A stretch of 64,000 nt of DNA from Alistipes sp. (GTDB taxonomy: Bacteria; Bacteroidota; Bacteroidia; Bacteroidales; Rikenellaceae): positions 1 to 64,000 of the forward strand of contig JAGBEH010000002.1 in the NCBI GenBank assembly GCA_017937125.1, read 5' to 3'. Shown here piece by piece: positions 1 through 7,795 of the stretch. Position 1 is the first letter of the stretch. Every line of letters begins with the position of its first letter. Under the pieces are notes generated by a model. That model did not search any database, had not been told where the DNA came from, and saw only the letters and a program-made list of their open reading frames with translations. The position numbers were made by a program, and so were the translations under genes.

Positions 1-221
1 ATCGGTGTCGTCATTCGGACAGGCGGGATTTTTAATGCTCCGATACGCGATGCCGATTCGGTTTTTATGCCGCCGCCGTTTTGTTTCTCGCATCGATTGT
101 TCTCCCGTCTCGATTATTTTCTGTATCTTCACATCGTTGGAAATCCTTATATATACGTTAGTGGAGGAATATTGCATCAACAACTATATAATTAATTACC
201 TTACCTAAATGTATTATTCGA

Positions 222-965
222 ATGAAACGCCTGTTTATAATACAATTCTTTTCATCGATTGCAACACCGTTTTATTGTGTTGCGCAGGAGCCGATTGTGA
301 TAGATGCTTTTGCAGGACCATTTCCTTATCTTTATGAGGTAGTGCAAGGATATACCCATGCAAATTTCGAATATCCGAAGAATGTGGACGATATATTGAA
401 GTATTGGCAGGAAGACAAGCAGTCTGCAATGACAAGAGAAATATTGACCGATGCAATAATAGAACGACTGGATTCGACAACTTTCTCACGCCTTGACAAG
501 GAACGCAGGGATATAAGCATTAGTCATAAAAACAGATGTTTTGTCGCCAAATACAAACAGGATACATTATTCTGGGAAACGATGACTAATTATTACAAGC
601 CATTAAAGCATTATTGGAAACAAGACAGAGTCCGCATGCGTAATTTTTATTATGTATCCATGAAACGTTCGGATTCACAAGTACACAACGATGCTTCGGA
701 AGAAGTGCAATGGGAATTTACGAAAGGACTGTATCGTATGGTCGGGACTGCATTGCCTAAATTTTGGGAAAGTCGAAAGCAATTAAAACCTTTCAAGGTG
801 ATAATTCTTGAATTTACAAACGGGAAACTGAATCCAAAATATTGCAGGAAAAATTTCAAACCGAAAGTTCTGCCTCTTTACGATGAGGTCGGGAAATATG
901 TAGCCGATTTCGCGAAGGAATACGGATTCTCGCGTATTATATTTTACTATATGTATGATGTCTGA
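222..965 (+). CDS. Exported protein of unknown function
   Basis: 247 residues that I do not recognise. The N-terminus (MKRLFIIQFFSSIATPFYCVAQ) looks like a signal peptide ending near residue 22, so the product is probably exported. The body is rich in Lys, Tyr and Asp, and there is no further membrane segment. The C-terminus is aromatic (FSRIIFYYMYDV), and this tail is repeated in a decayed copy just downstream. Base composition is much more AT-rich than the genes beyond 1.8 kb, which suggests recent acquisition. A weak -7-like box (TATCTTCA, about 130-137) lies upstream. No domain can be named from the sequence. Confidence 0.7.
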   Translation: MKRLFIIQFFSSIATPFYCVAQEPIVIDAFAGPFPYLYEVVQGYTHANFEYPKNVDDILKYWQEDKQSAMTREILTDAIIERLDSTTFSRLDKERRDISISHKNRCFVAKYKQDTLFWETMTNYYKPLKHYWKQDRVRMRNFYYVSMKRSDSQVHNDASEEVQWEFTKGLYRMVGTALPKFWESRKQLKPFKVIILEFTNGKLNPKYCRKNFKPKVLPLYDEVGKYVADFAKEYGFSRIIFYYMYDV

Positions 966-977
966 GATAGTACATGA

Positions 978-1070
978 TTTTCTACGATAGTCGCGATCGG
1001 ACGGTATGTGCGCGATTTTGCTGAAAAACATAATTTGTCACGAATAATATCCTATTATATTTACGATTAA
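978..1070 (+). pseudogene. C-terminal remnant of a duplicate of the preceding gene
   Basis: The frame ending at the TAA at 1068-1070 encodes GRYVRDFAEKHNLSRIISYY followed by IYD. This lines up with the last residues of the 222-965 product (GKYVADFAKEYGFSRIIFYY, then MYDV). About 26 codons remain, with a stop just upstream in frame at 975-977 and no start. It is best read as the tail of a tandem paralogue whose 5' part has been deleted. Confidence 0.75.
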
Positions 1071-1169
1071 GAATGCAGACCAGTACACCGGCAGGTACTG
1101 AATATACCGATATGCCGGAAGAAAAAGATGCGCATGAAATAGGAAATAAAATAATTCAGGATTACAAAA

Positions 1170-1796
1170 ATGGGAACTATTACAGGGAAGATAAGGCTAA
1201 TTTATGGAATGTTTTTACTGATTGGTTTAACGGGCTGTTCAAATAACGCTTGTTGCGACTATTGCGAAAATATCCAAACACATACAGAAATTTCTAATGA
1301 CAGTGTTTTTGTTTTCAATGATGAAAATAAGGTTAAAATACACAAATTATTAAATCCGTATCTTGAAGATATGGAAGAATTTCTTTTAACGGAATACAAT
1401 ACAAAATTGTCTGATCTTGGATTCTTTATATACGATTTATATACTGGCAATATAATTAATGATGACATCAATTTTACTGGTAAAAAATACGGAATATATA
1501 AAGTTAATTTATTGCATCAACCTGGTGAATTAATATTAACAAATGGAGGATCTTTTACATATGTGAGGATAAGCGAGATGTCCTATGAAGAAGTTCTATT
1601 ATATATTATTCAATATTTCAAAGACAATGATATAGACGAACGATTATTGCCGATATATATCAATCGAATATCAAAAGTTTGGTTATGGGGTACAGCTGGT
1701 TACCATGAATTTGGGAAATGGTATGATTGGTTTAATGAGCCTGACAAAGTCGATATCGCAAAGGAATATAAAGAGTATATGGATTTCTTAAAGTAA
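1170..1796 (+). CDS. Lipoprotein of unknown function
   Basis: 208 residues. The N-terminus has two basic residues, a hydrophobic stretch and a lipobox (LIGLTGC, Cys about residue 23), so the product should be lipid-anchored. The rest is acidic and Asn/Tyr-rich without a motif I recognise. The sequence is AT-rich like its upstream neighbour. ATG 1170 was chosen because it gives a complete lipoprotein signal; a later Met leaves too short an n-region. A palindromic terminator follows 20 bp after the stop. It may belong with the 222-965 protein as a small acquired module, but nothing shows a shared function. Confidence 0.7.
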   Translation: MGTITGKIRLIYGMFLLIGLTGCSNNACCDYCENIQTHTEISNDSVFVFNDENKVKIHKLLNPYLEDMEEFLLTEYNTKLSDLGFFIYDLYTGNIINDDINFTGKKYGIYKVNLLHQPGELILTNGGSFTYVRISEMSYEEVLLYIIQYFKDNDIDERLLPIYINRISKVWLWGTAGYHEFGKWYDWFNEPDKVDIAKEYKEYMDFLK

Positions 1797-1817
1797 ATAG
1801 TCCGCCGTATAAAATTT

Positions 1818-1847
1818 AAGTGCTGCCTGATTTATCAGGCAGCACTT
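1818..1847. terminator. Bidirectional terminator between lipoprotein and stomatin genes
   Basis: Perfect 13-bp stem (AAGTGCTGCCTGA, loop TTTA, and its complement). AT-rich flanks on both sides can serve as U-tracts for the plus-strand lipoprotein and the minus-strand SPFH gene, which converge here. Confidence 0.8.
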
Positions 1848-1882
1848 TGTATTAAAAATCTCGGAACAGTATCCTGTTGCGG

Positions 1883-2872
1883 TTATTTCGCCTTGTTTTT
1901 GTCCGTAAGTGCTGTCAGCGAACCTAATGCACTTATCAGGTTGCTCGCTTCGTAAGGCAGATAAACCGTTTTGGTATTGTTGCCGTCGCTCATCGCCTTG
2001 AGCGCTTCGATATATTTCATCGTCAGCATATACGCCGCAGGATCGGTCTTGGATTTCGCTATCGCTTCCGTCACCTGCGCAATCGCCTCGGCTTCGGCCT
2101 TGGCTTGCAGAATCTTGGCATTCGCCTGTCCTTCGGCATAGAGGATCGTGGCCTGCTTCTCGGCTTCGGCGCGGTTTATTTGCGACGCCTTTTCGCCTTC
2201 GGACTTCAGAATCTCGGATGCCTTTTCTCCCTCGGCATTCAGAATGTCGGCGCGGCGCTTGCGCTCGGCCTGCATCTGACGCTCCATTGCCTGACGCACC
2301 GTTTCGGGAGGTGTTATGTCCTGCAACTCTACGCGCGTAACCTTGACGCCCCATTTGTTGGTCGCGTCGTCGAGTATCGTTTGCAGCTTGCTGTTTATGG
2401 TGTCGCGCGAGGACAGCGTATCGTCCAGTTCCATTTCGCCGATGACGTTTCGCAATGTCGTCTGGGTCAGCTTTTCGATGGCGTTGGGCAGATTGTCTAT
2501 CTCGTATATGGCACGTTTGGGGTCGATTATCTGGAAATACAGCAGTGCGTTGATTTCGGTCTGCACGTTGTCTTTCGTGATGACGTTTTGGCGGGGGAAG
2601 TCGTACAACTGCTCGCGCAAATCTATTTTGACCGTCGTTTTCGTGTAAATCTTGTCGTACCCGTTTATGGATTGCGCTTTGTAGCGGACGTGCATCTGTC
2701 GCGAACTTTCGAGTATCGGCAGTATGAAATTGATGCCCGGCGACAGTGTGCGCTGGTACTTGCCGAGCCGTTCGACTATGCGCGTCTCCGATTGTGAAAT
2801 GACGGTCAGCCCCGAAAGGATGTAGACGACTGCGAATATGCAGATTATACCGATGATAATAGTAGTTGCCAT
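1883..2872 (-). CDS. SPFH/Band 7 stomatin-like protein
   Basis: 329 residues. One N-terminal membrane segment (about residues 4-25) is followed by a Band 7 domain (ISQSETRIVERLGKYQRTL onward, to about 200). Then comes a long Ala/Glu/Lys coiled coil with repeats such as AEGEKASEILKSEGEKAS, and a C-terminal segment with YMLTMKYIEAL. This is the stomatin/QmcA (paraslipin) layout; such proteins form membrane-bound oligomeric rings linked to membrane microdomains. The nfeD gene lies 4 bp upstream, the classical operon partner of this family. The 3' end faces a shared terminator. Confidence 0.93.
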   Translation of the reverse strand: MATTIIIGIICIFAVVYILSGLTVISQSETRIVERLGKYQRTLSPGINFILPILESSRQMHVRYKAQSINGYDKIYTKTTVKIDLREQLYDFPRQNVITKDNVQTEINALLYFQIIDPKRAIYEIDNLPNAIEKLTQTTLRNVIGEMELDDTLSSRDTINSKLQTILDDATNKWGVKVTRVELQDITPPETVRQAMERQMQAERKRRADILNAEGEKASEILKSEGEKASQINRAEAEKQATILYAEGQANAKILQAKAEAEAIAQVTEAIAKSKTDPAAYMLTMKYIEALKAMSDGNNTKTVYLPYEASNLISALGSLTALTDKNKAK

Positions 2873-2876
2873 AATG

Positions 2877-3302
2877 TTAAGGTTTTTTTACGGTTATTGT
2901 CAGACTGTCGATTTTCGTGATTACGACCTTGCTCCCTGCGGGTATCGTCTCGCCCGTCTCGGATACGGCCTTCCAGCTCTCGCCGTAGACCGATATGCGG
3001 CCGCCGTTGTCGCCGACGGTTTCGGTGACTGTCGCCGTCAGTCCCACCATCGCCTCGGCATTGGTCGCCCCGTTTTTCTTGCGTGCGAGGTATTTGATGA
3101 ATATGGGGCGCAGGACGAGTGCGCAGAATATGCTTATTACGGCGAATACGAGCAGCTGTATTGTCAGCGAACCCCCGAGGCTTGCTGTCAGAGCGCCGCA
3201 AAAAGCACCTATCGAGAAACATATTATGGCGAATCCCGATGTCAGGACCTCGATAATCAGCAGTATTAGAGCGATGATTATCCAAATGTGCCAAGCTTCC
3301 AT
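2877..3302 (-). CDS. NfeD-like membrane protein
   Basis: About 141 residues from MEAWHIWIIIALILL. Two or three membrane helices with Gly-rich segments occupy about residues 5-75. A C-terminal OB-fold-like region follows (AMVGLTATVTETV ... GESWKAVSETGETIPAGSKV), as in short NfeD proteins. The ORF is open further upstream, but that part looks like shadow coding. Adjacent ATGs at 3305 and 3302 precede the first helix, and I chose the second. It is directly upstream of the stomatin-like gene; NfeD proteins are thought to act with stomatins at the membrane. Confidence 0.88.
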   Translation of the reverse strand: MEAWHIWIIIALILLIIEVLTSGFAIICFSIGAFCGALTASLGGSLTIQLLVFAVISIFCALVLRPIFIKYLARKKNGATNAEAMVGLTATVTETVGDNGGRISVYGESWKAVSETGETIPAGSKVVITKIDSLTITVKKP

Positions 3303-3331
3303 CATAATCTGTTCGAAATTATAATAATTCG

Positions 3332-4987
3332 CTACTTTTCTGCCGCCGTGTCGTAAATGCTGCCCATTTGCCAGGCATTCAGCTTTACGAGACGTACATC
3401 TTTGCCGACAGGCCGTATTGCTACTCCGCGGCTCTCCTCGAGCGTGGGGTAGGTCCTGACGGCTATGCACTGGCGGTCATTGACGAATACCTCGACGACG
3501 CTGCGGTCGATGAATATCCTCAATTTTACGGTCTCCTTATTGCCGAGATAGACGTCGGCGGTCTCGGTTACGCGCGGCCTTACTATGTCGGACAATGAGC
3601 CGTGCGAGTTGTCTATCGCTATGGCCGAGGCGCGCACTTTGTGCCTGCCAGGGGCCGTGCGGTCTGGATAGCCGCCGTTGCGGTAGAATATTATGCGCGT
3701 GTATTCCCGTTTGTCGGGAGAACGCAGTACGTCGAATTCGAATGCGGGTGCGCCGCCGAGGTCTATTTCGGCCTCGATCTCCAGCGTTTCTCCCTCTACC
3801 TTGTCGAGAACCGTTTCCGTATTGGCGGGCAGCCGCATCCCCTCGATGGAGACGCACTCGCCGCGCAGCGATTCTATGTCGCCGAACGGTCGGATGCACA
3901 GCCTGTCGAGGGTGTCGAGCGTCAGCAGGCGCGGCAGTGTCATAAGCTCGCTGTAACAATCCTTGCCCAGCCGCTTGCCGCTCGTCATATTGAATATGGC
4001 CACGATGCCGCCCTTGCCGTCGGGGCAGGCCGAGGGCGCATGTACGCCTCCGTTGCCGACGGGACCGTGGTTGAAGTTGCCTCCGCCCGTTATCTTGAAC
4101 TTGTCGCGGTCGGTATCGTAGTCGCCTATCAGGTATTTGCCGCCGCTCTTGTGGCTGAAATGCAGCAGGATATGTTTGCCGCGGTCGCCTATGGGCCAGA
4201 AATAGGGGCAGGCTCCGTCGTCACCGACCAGTGAGTAGGAGTTGTCCTCGAGGAATTGGTGCATATATTCCCATTTCTTGAGATCTTTCGAGCGGAACAG
4301 AAATTCGGCGGGCATATTCTGTCCTCCGGGTCCTGTCGGCTGCGTGCCTGCGGAGAGTGCGTAGTAATATTCTCCCTTATGCCATATGCAGGGGTCGAAG
4401 ACGTTGTAGGGGAGTTTCTCTCCCTTTTTGCGTATCGCGACCATCGGATTTTCAGGCAGCTTGTCCCAGTTGAGCAGCAGCGGGTCGGACGATACTGCTA
4501 TCATATTGCCGTAGCCTACGCCGTGATAGGCGGCTATTACACGGTCTTTCTCCACGAGTGTGGCGCCCGAATAGACTTTGGTCTCGGGGTCGGGATATAT
4601 TGCGAGCGGCAAATCCTGCCAGTGTATCATATCGTCGCTTACGGCGTGTCCCCAGTGCTGGCGCGGGTCCTCGGGCGGGTATGCCTGATAGAAGAGATGC
4701 CAGCGGCCGTTCCAGTAACACAGACCGTTGGGATCGTTCAGGCGCCCTTCCGGCGAGATGAAGTGGTAGGCGGGGCGGTGTCTGTCGGCGGCATCGAGCC
4801 TTTTGCGCGACTCGGCATAACGCTTCAGCAGCGGGTTGTCGGCGAGTTCTTTCTTTTGCTGCTTCTCTTTCGCGGAGAAGCGGTAGGACGGAACTTTGGA
4901 CGCGATGTCGGTTTGGGCGTATGCCCCCGAACCGAAAGCCGAGAACAGCGATACGGCCAAAGCGATCGAGGTTTTCTTCAGGTTCAT
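3332..4987 (-). CDS. Secreted glycoside hydrolase family 32 protein
   Basis: 551 residues with a signal peptide (MNLKKTSIALAVSLFSAFGS, cleavage near AYAQ, residue 25). The five-bladed propeller begins with HFISPEGRLNDPNG, whose Asp85 matches the GH32 nucleophile. FDP at 197-199 matches the RDP motif that stabilises the transition state. The C-terminal beta-sandwich includes IFIDRSVVEVFVNDRQ, typical of GH32. Family members cleave sucrose, levan or inulin. At the usual Glu-Cys-Pro acid/base motif this protein has Ala259-Cys260-Pro261 preceded by Asp256-Asp257, so activity and substrate are uncertain. No SusC/SusD pair or fructose transporter adjoins it. nfeD follows 29 bp downstream. Confidence 0.9.
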   Translation of the reverse strand: MNLKKTSIALAVSLFSAFGSGAYAQTDIASKVPSYRFSAKEKQQKKELADNPLLKRYAESRKRLDAADRHRPAYHFISPEGRLNDPNGLCYWNGRWHLFYQAYPPEDPRQHWGHAVSDDMIHWQDLPLAIYPDPETKVYSGATLVEKDRVIAAYHGVGYGNMIAVSSDPLLLNWDKLPENPMVAIRKKGEKLPYNVFDPCIWHKGEYYYALSAGTQPTGPGGQNMPAEFLFRSKDLKKWEYMHQFLEDNSYSLVGDDGACPYFWPIGDRGKHILLHFSHKSGGKYLIGDYDTDRDKFKITGGGNFNHGPVGNGGVHAPSACPDGKGGIVAIFNMTSGKRLGKDCYSELMTLPRLLTLDTLDRLCIRPFGDIESLRGECVSIEGMRLPANTETVLDKVEGETLEIEAEIDLGGAPAFEFDVLRSPDKREYTRIIFYRNGGYPDRTAPGRHKVRASAIAIDNSHGSLSDIVRPRVTETADVYLGNKETVKLRIFIDRSVVEVFVNDRQCIAVRTYPTLEESRGVAIRPVGKDVRLVKLNAWQMGSIYDTAAEK

Positions 4988-5160
4988 AAGTGCGAAGATC
5001 GGATTTGTTTCTGCAAGGTAGTCATATTTCGCGACATATGCAACGGTTCGTAGGTATTATTGTGCGGTATGCGGTCGGGCGGGGATATGTCACGATACTG
5101 TCGTTATCGGTTTTGCGGCACGTATTTTGCCGAATGAAAAATGCGCGGACCCGACTAATT

Positions 5161-5261
5161 GATTCTGTAAAATTACCCCTCATTTACAACAAATTAGTCG
5201 AGAACCGCGCATAACACGTTCTCGACTGCTTGTCTGTTGTAATTTTAGAGGGACCAGAATC
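5161..5261. repeat. Imperfect 101-bp inverted repeat
   Basis: Arms 5161-5205 and 5218-5261 flank a 12-nt loop. Inner stem: AGTCGAGAAC with GTTCTCGACT, 10 bp perfect. Middle: TAAAATTAC (5168-5176) with GTAATTTTA (5239-5247). Outer: GATTCTG with CAGAATC. Flanking direct repeats are not evident. It lies about 170 bp upstream of the GH32 gene in a 420-bp gap (4988-5409) in which I see no convincing gene. It could be a mobile-element remnant or a transcribed hairpin. Confidence 0.7.
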
Positions 5262-5409
5262 GACAAACAGTAAAAGTATTTCCTATTTCAGCGACAAAAA
5301 TATGGAATAATATTTTGCTATCCAAATTTTGGCAGTCGAATGATAAATCGATTTTCGATAGACAATCCTGTTTTAGTTAGTGTCGTCGGTTGTCGATGAA
5401 TAAGCCGAT

Positions 5410-5769
5410 TTATTTCATCTCTCTTCGCGCATTCCGTCGCTTCAGACCCGTGTCGGTCAGGAGAACGGTTCTGCGTCGGGCAATCGATATGCGCCGCTGT
5501 TGCCGTGATAGTCTCGCTTCGTGATGACGGATGAATGTTTCGACCATACATTGCAGTCCGTCCACGATGTAATACGGCAACTCGATGTTGTCGGGCACGG
5601 GGTCTTTCAAATCATCCATAAAGGTGTCATAGTTTACGGAGCACAGGAACCTTGCGAAACGCCTGTAAACCTGTTTGTGGCAGCGAGATGCATTTTCAGG
5701 CCGATAATAGAACTTGTCGATGAGCTTCGCGATTAATTTTCGCCTTTGAATGTTTTCTTTACGACTCAT
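5410..5769 (-). CDS. Small basic protein of unknown function
   Basis: 119 residues, unrecognised. The ends are strongly basic (MSRKENIQRRKL; RRQ/RRT/KRR clusters near the C-terminus). The central part has a folded look (YRRFARFLCSVNYDTFMDDL ... IELPYYIVDGLQ). There is no signal peptide or membrane segment, so it is probably cytoplasmic, and the charge would suit nucleic-acid binding; that is inference only. It stands alone between a GH32 gene and yitT. Codon use is mixed, and I cannot exclude a spurious ORF, although the central segment argues for a real protein. Confidence 0.5.
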   Translation of the reverse strand: MSRKENIQRRKLIAKLIDKFYYRPENASRCHKQVYRRFARFLCSVNYDTFMDDLKDPVPDNIELPYYIVDGLQCMVETFIRHHEARLSRQQRRISIARRRTVLLTDTGLKRRNARREMK

Positions 5770-6171
5770 ATAATACGGTATTTAGTTATGCGGCAATATT
5801 GCCATAATTAAGTTACCGCAAAAATTGTCAAATTCGATAGAAAGTTCAAGAAAAATAGCGCGCAGCACATTTTTTTATTTTCATTCGGACCCGAATATGC
5901 AAGGATCGGACACTCTTTTGACGCGGAGCGGCGGTTGCGGACATACGGCGGTTACGGCGGTTCGCGATGCTCGGATGCGTGTCAGTCGGGAGTGTTTTAG
6001 AACTTTTCGTGACTTTTGCTGACATTGTTCAACGTGTCCGCCGTAGAAGAGGGCGGGTACTGTGTTTTTGCCCCTTTTCTCGTCTCGATATAACCCGAAG
6101 GGAGCGGCTATGCGTTCGGCTTCTCGAAAAGGCTGTCGGAATCGGTTCGGTGCAAAGCCGCAGAAGGTTGC
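5770..6171. other. 400-bp gap without a convincing gene
   Basis: Between the small basic protein gene and the yitT terminator. Two short ORFs (5825-6022 plus, 5881-6174 minus) lack family resemblance, signal sequences or start context, and the region is compositionally uneven. I see no tRNA or structured RNA here. Confidence 0.5.
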
Positions 6172-6206
6172 CAAAAATAAAAGCCTCCCTTTGCAAAGGG
6201 AGGCTT
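6172..6206 (-). terminator. Rho-independent terminator of yitT
   Basis: Perfect 26-bp palindrome at 6181-6206 (AAGCCTCCCTTTG and its complement), followed on the minus strand by TTTTATTTTT. It lies about 25 bp past the yitT stop. Confidence 0.9.
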
Positions 6207-6229
6207 GTGCGTTATGTCGTAAGGTGCCG

Positions 6230-7174
6230 CTACAACTTTTTCAGCGGCTCGAACCCTTTGCCGTAGACGCCCATTACCGAGCCTACGGATATGAATGCGG
6301 CGGGATCTATCGCGCGGACGATTTTCAGCATTTGCGTGGTTTCGCGCTTGCGGCATACGACGAGCACCACATACCCCTCCTCCTTGGTGTACCAACCTTT
6401 CGAGTCGAGCAGCGTCGCGCCTCGGTGCGTCCGCGAAGTTATGGTGTCCGCGATTTCGGAATAGTGGTCCCGCGAGAATATCATTATCTGGTTCGACTGC
6501 ATGTTTCCCGACTGGATGTAATCGACCGTGTAGCTCAATACGGCTATGATGATATAACCGAAAATCACGGCATCGATGCCCAAATCCTTTACGAATATCG
6601 CCGAGCCTATGACGAAGAAATCGACTATCATCACTATGCGGCCGTAGCTTATCGTGCGATACTTGTTTATGATTATCGAGACGATGTCGGTGCCGCCCGT
6701 CGAGCCGCCTTCGTGGAAGCATATCGCTATGCCTATGCCCGTGATTATACCGCCCAGAATGGCCGACAGCAGGCGTAGGAACAGCGGTTCGGGATTCGAT
6801 GCGTCCGCAAGGAACGTAAGCAGGCTCCACCCTTCGGGGAAGACGCCCTGCCATATCGACAGCCACAGAGACATCATACATATGCAGAAAATGGTCTTGA
6901 TGCCGAAGTTCCACCCCACGATGAACCCTGCTATCAGTAGCAGGATGCCGTTGATGCACAGTACCGATATACCCATCGGAATCCCCGTGAGGTGATATAT
7001 GAGCAGTGCCAGTCCCGCAGCTCCCGCACCCATCGACTTGGCGGGCAGGATGCAGCCTATCCAGCCGAAGGCGTAAAGCGCCATACCGAGCGTCATTACG
7101 ACGTACTCCTTGAATGTGATCAATACTTTGCGAGGGGTGATTCTCTCCTTGAGGTCTCCTACCGATAAATTCAT
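6230..7174 (-). CDS. YitT family membrane protein (DUF161 + DUF2179)
   Basis: 314 residues from the ATG at 7174. The longer reading from a TTG at 7201 overlaps the -7 box and is unlikely. Five or six membrane helices with conserved Gly-rich turns (SMGAGAAGLALLIYHLTGIP; GGSTGGTDIV) form the DUF161 part. A C-terminal cytoplasmic DUF2179 domain follows (RTHRGATLLDSKGWYTKEE, then GYVVLVVCRKRE). The biochemical role of the YitT family is not established. It is transcribed alone, with its own terminator, and diverges from mmcQ/yjbR. Confidence 0.92.
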   Translation of the reverse strand: MNLSVGDLKERITPRKVLITFKEYVVMTLGMALYAFGWIGCILPAKSMGAGAAGLALLIYHLTGIPMGISVLCINGILLLIAGFIVGWNFGIKTIFCICMMSLWLSIWQGVFPEGWSLLTFLADASNPEPLFLRLLSAILGGIITGIGIAICFHEGGSTGGTDIVSIIINKYRTISYGRIVMIVDFFVIGSAIFVKDLGIDAVIFGYIIIAVLSYTVDYIQSGNMQSNQIMIFSRDHYSEIADTITSRTHRGATLLDSKGWYTKEEGYVVLVVCRKRETTQMLKIVRAIDPAAFISVGSVMGVYGKGFEPLKKL

Positions 7175-7198
7175 TTCGTAAATGTTTGTTTTTCGGGA

Positions 7199-7206
7199 CA
7201 AATGTA
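7199..7206 (-). promoter_or_regulatory. -7 box of yitT
   Basis: TACATTTG on the minus strand fits the Bacteroidota TAnnTTTG box and sits 24 bp before the yitT ATG. No clear TTTG is seen at the expected -33 spacing. Confidence 0.6.
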
Positions 7207-7259
7207 TACAAAATAATCCGAAAAGGTGCGATTGTACCGCTTCGCAATGTATAATTTCG

Positions 7260-7343
7260 TATATTCGACTCGTGTCTTATATACTCCTACGCTCGGCAAT
7301 GCTCAAATAAATTTGGCATTGCGCCCGCTTATTCGTATATTCG
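7260..7343 (-). repeat. 74-bp family repeat, type A copy plus partial copy
   Basis: A full type A unit spans 7278-7343 and the edge of a second, degenerate unit is at 7260-7267. The core hairpin is GCAATGCC/AGCATTGC around AAATTTATTT. It is the reverse complement of the copies at 50874 and 61884. Read on the plus strand it ends with TTTG-N20-TATATTCG, only 4 bp before the mmcQ ATG. Confidence 0.85.
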
Positions 7344-7347
7344 CGTT

Positions 7348-7740
7348 ATGGATGTTACCGAATTCAGGGACTATTGTCTCTCATTGCCGCTGGTCGAGGA
7401 GTCTACGCCGTTCGACGAAACGACTCTCGTCTATAAGATCGGCGGACGGATGTTCGCATATGCGGGTATGTATGATTTCCGCCGTTTCGCGGTCAAGTGC
7501 GACCCCGACGAAGCGGAGGAGCTGCGTGCTATGTATCCGGAGGTCCTTCCCGCGTATCATTCGAGCAAACGTCATTGGAACGACATATATACCGACGGAG
7601 GCCTGACCGAAGAGTTCCTGCGGCGGCAGATACGCAATTCGTATATGCTCGTGATACGGGAGAACGTCACCCCGAAGTCGCTGAAGACCGAGATCCTCGA
7701 GCACCTCGAACGATGCGGTTTTTCGGCTCGGACGGATTGA
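7348..7740 (+). CDS. MmcQ/YjbR family protein
   Basis: 130 residues. The N-terminus (DVTEFRDYCLSLPLVEESTP), the core KIGGRMFAYAGMYDF, the segment YHSSKRHWNDIYTDGG and the end IRNSYMLVIRENVTPK are typical of the MmcQ/YjbR (CyaY-like fold) family. Members are small cytoplasmic proteins proposed to bind DNA; the function is not firmly known. The ATG fits the family length. A 74-bp repeat unit ends 4 bp before this ATG, so the transcript may be leaderless or start further upstream. No operon partner. Confidence 0.9.
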   Translation: MDVTEFRDYCLSLPLVEESTPFDETTLVYKIGGRMFAYAGMYDFRRFAVKCDPDEAEELRAMYPEVLPAYHSSKRHWNDIYTDGGLTEEFLRRQIRNSYMLVIRENVTPKSLKTEILEHLERCGFSARTD

Positions 7741-7795
7741 AAATGAAAAACGGCGGCTTCGTTAGCCGCCGTTGTGTTACGGATTGCCGCAGCCG

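Noticed and set aside
5..208. Plus-strand ORF of 67 codons at the left edge
   Set aside because: No signal, motif or start context, and it covers the likely promoter of the 222-965 gene.
1073..1246. 57-codon ORF (MQTSTPAGTEYTDM...) ahead of the lipoprotein gene
   Set aside because: It overlaps the lipoprotein signal in another frame, and the lipobox reading is far better supported. It may be part of the decayed copy, but I cannot show that.
5881..6174. Minus-strand ORF of 97 codons
   Set aside because: It runs past the compositionally uneven gap without family resemblance, and its 5' end reaches the yitT terminator area.
7175..7201. TTG start for yitT (likewise TTG starts for uppS, surE and gpsA)
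   Set aside because: For yitT, uppS and surE the TTG is the end of a TAnnTTTG promoter box; in all cases an ATG lies 9-27 bp downstream and fits the family length.
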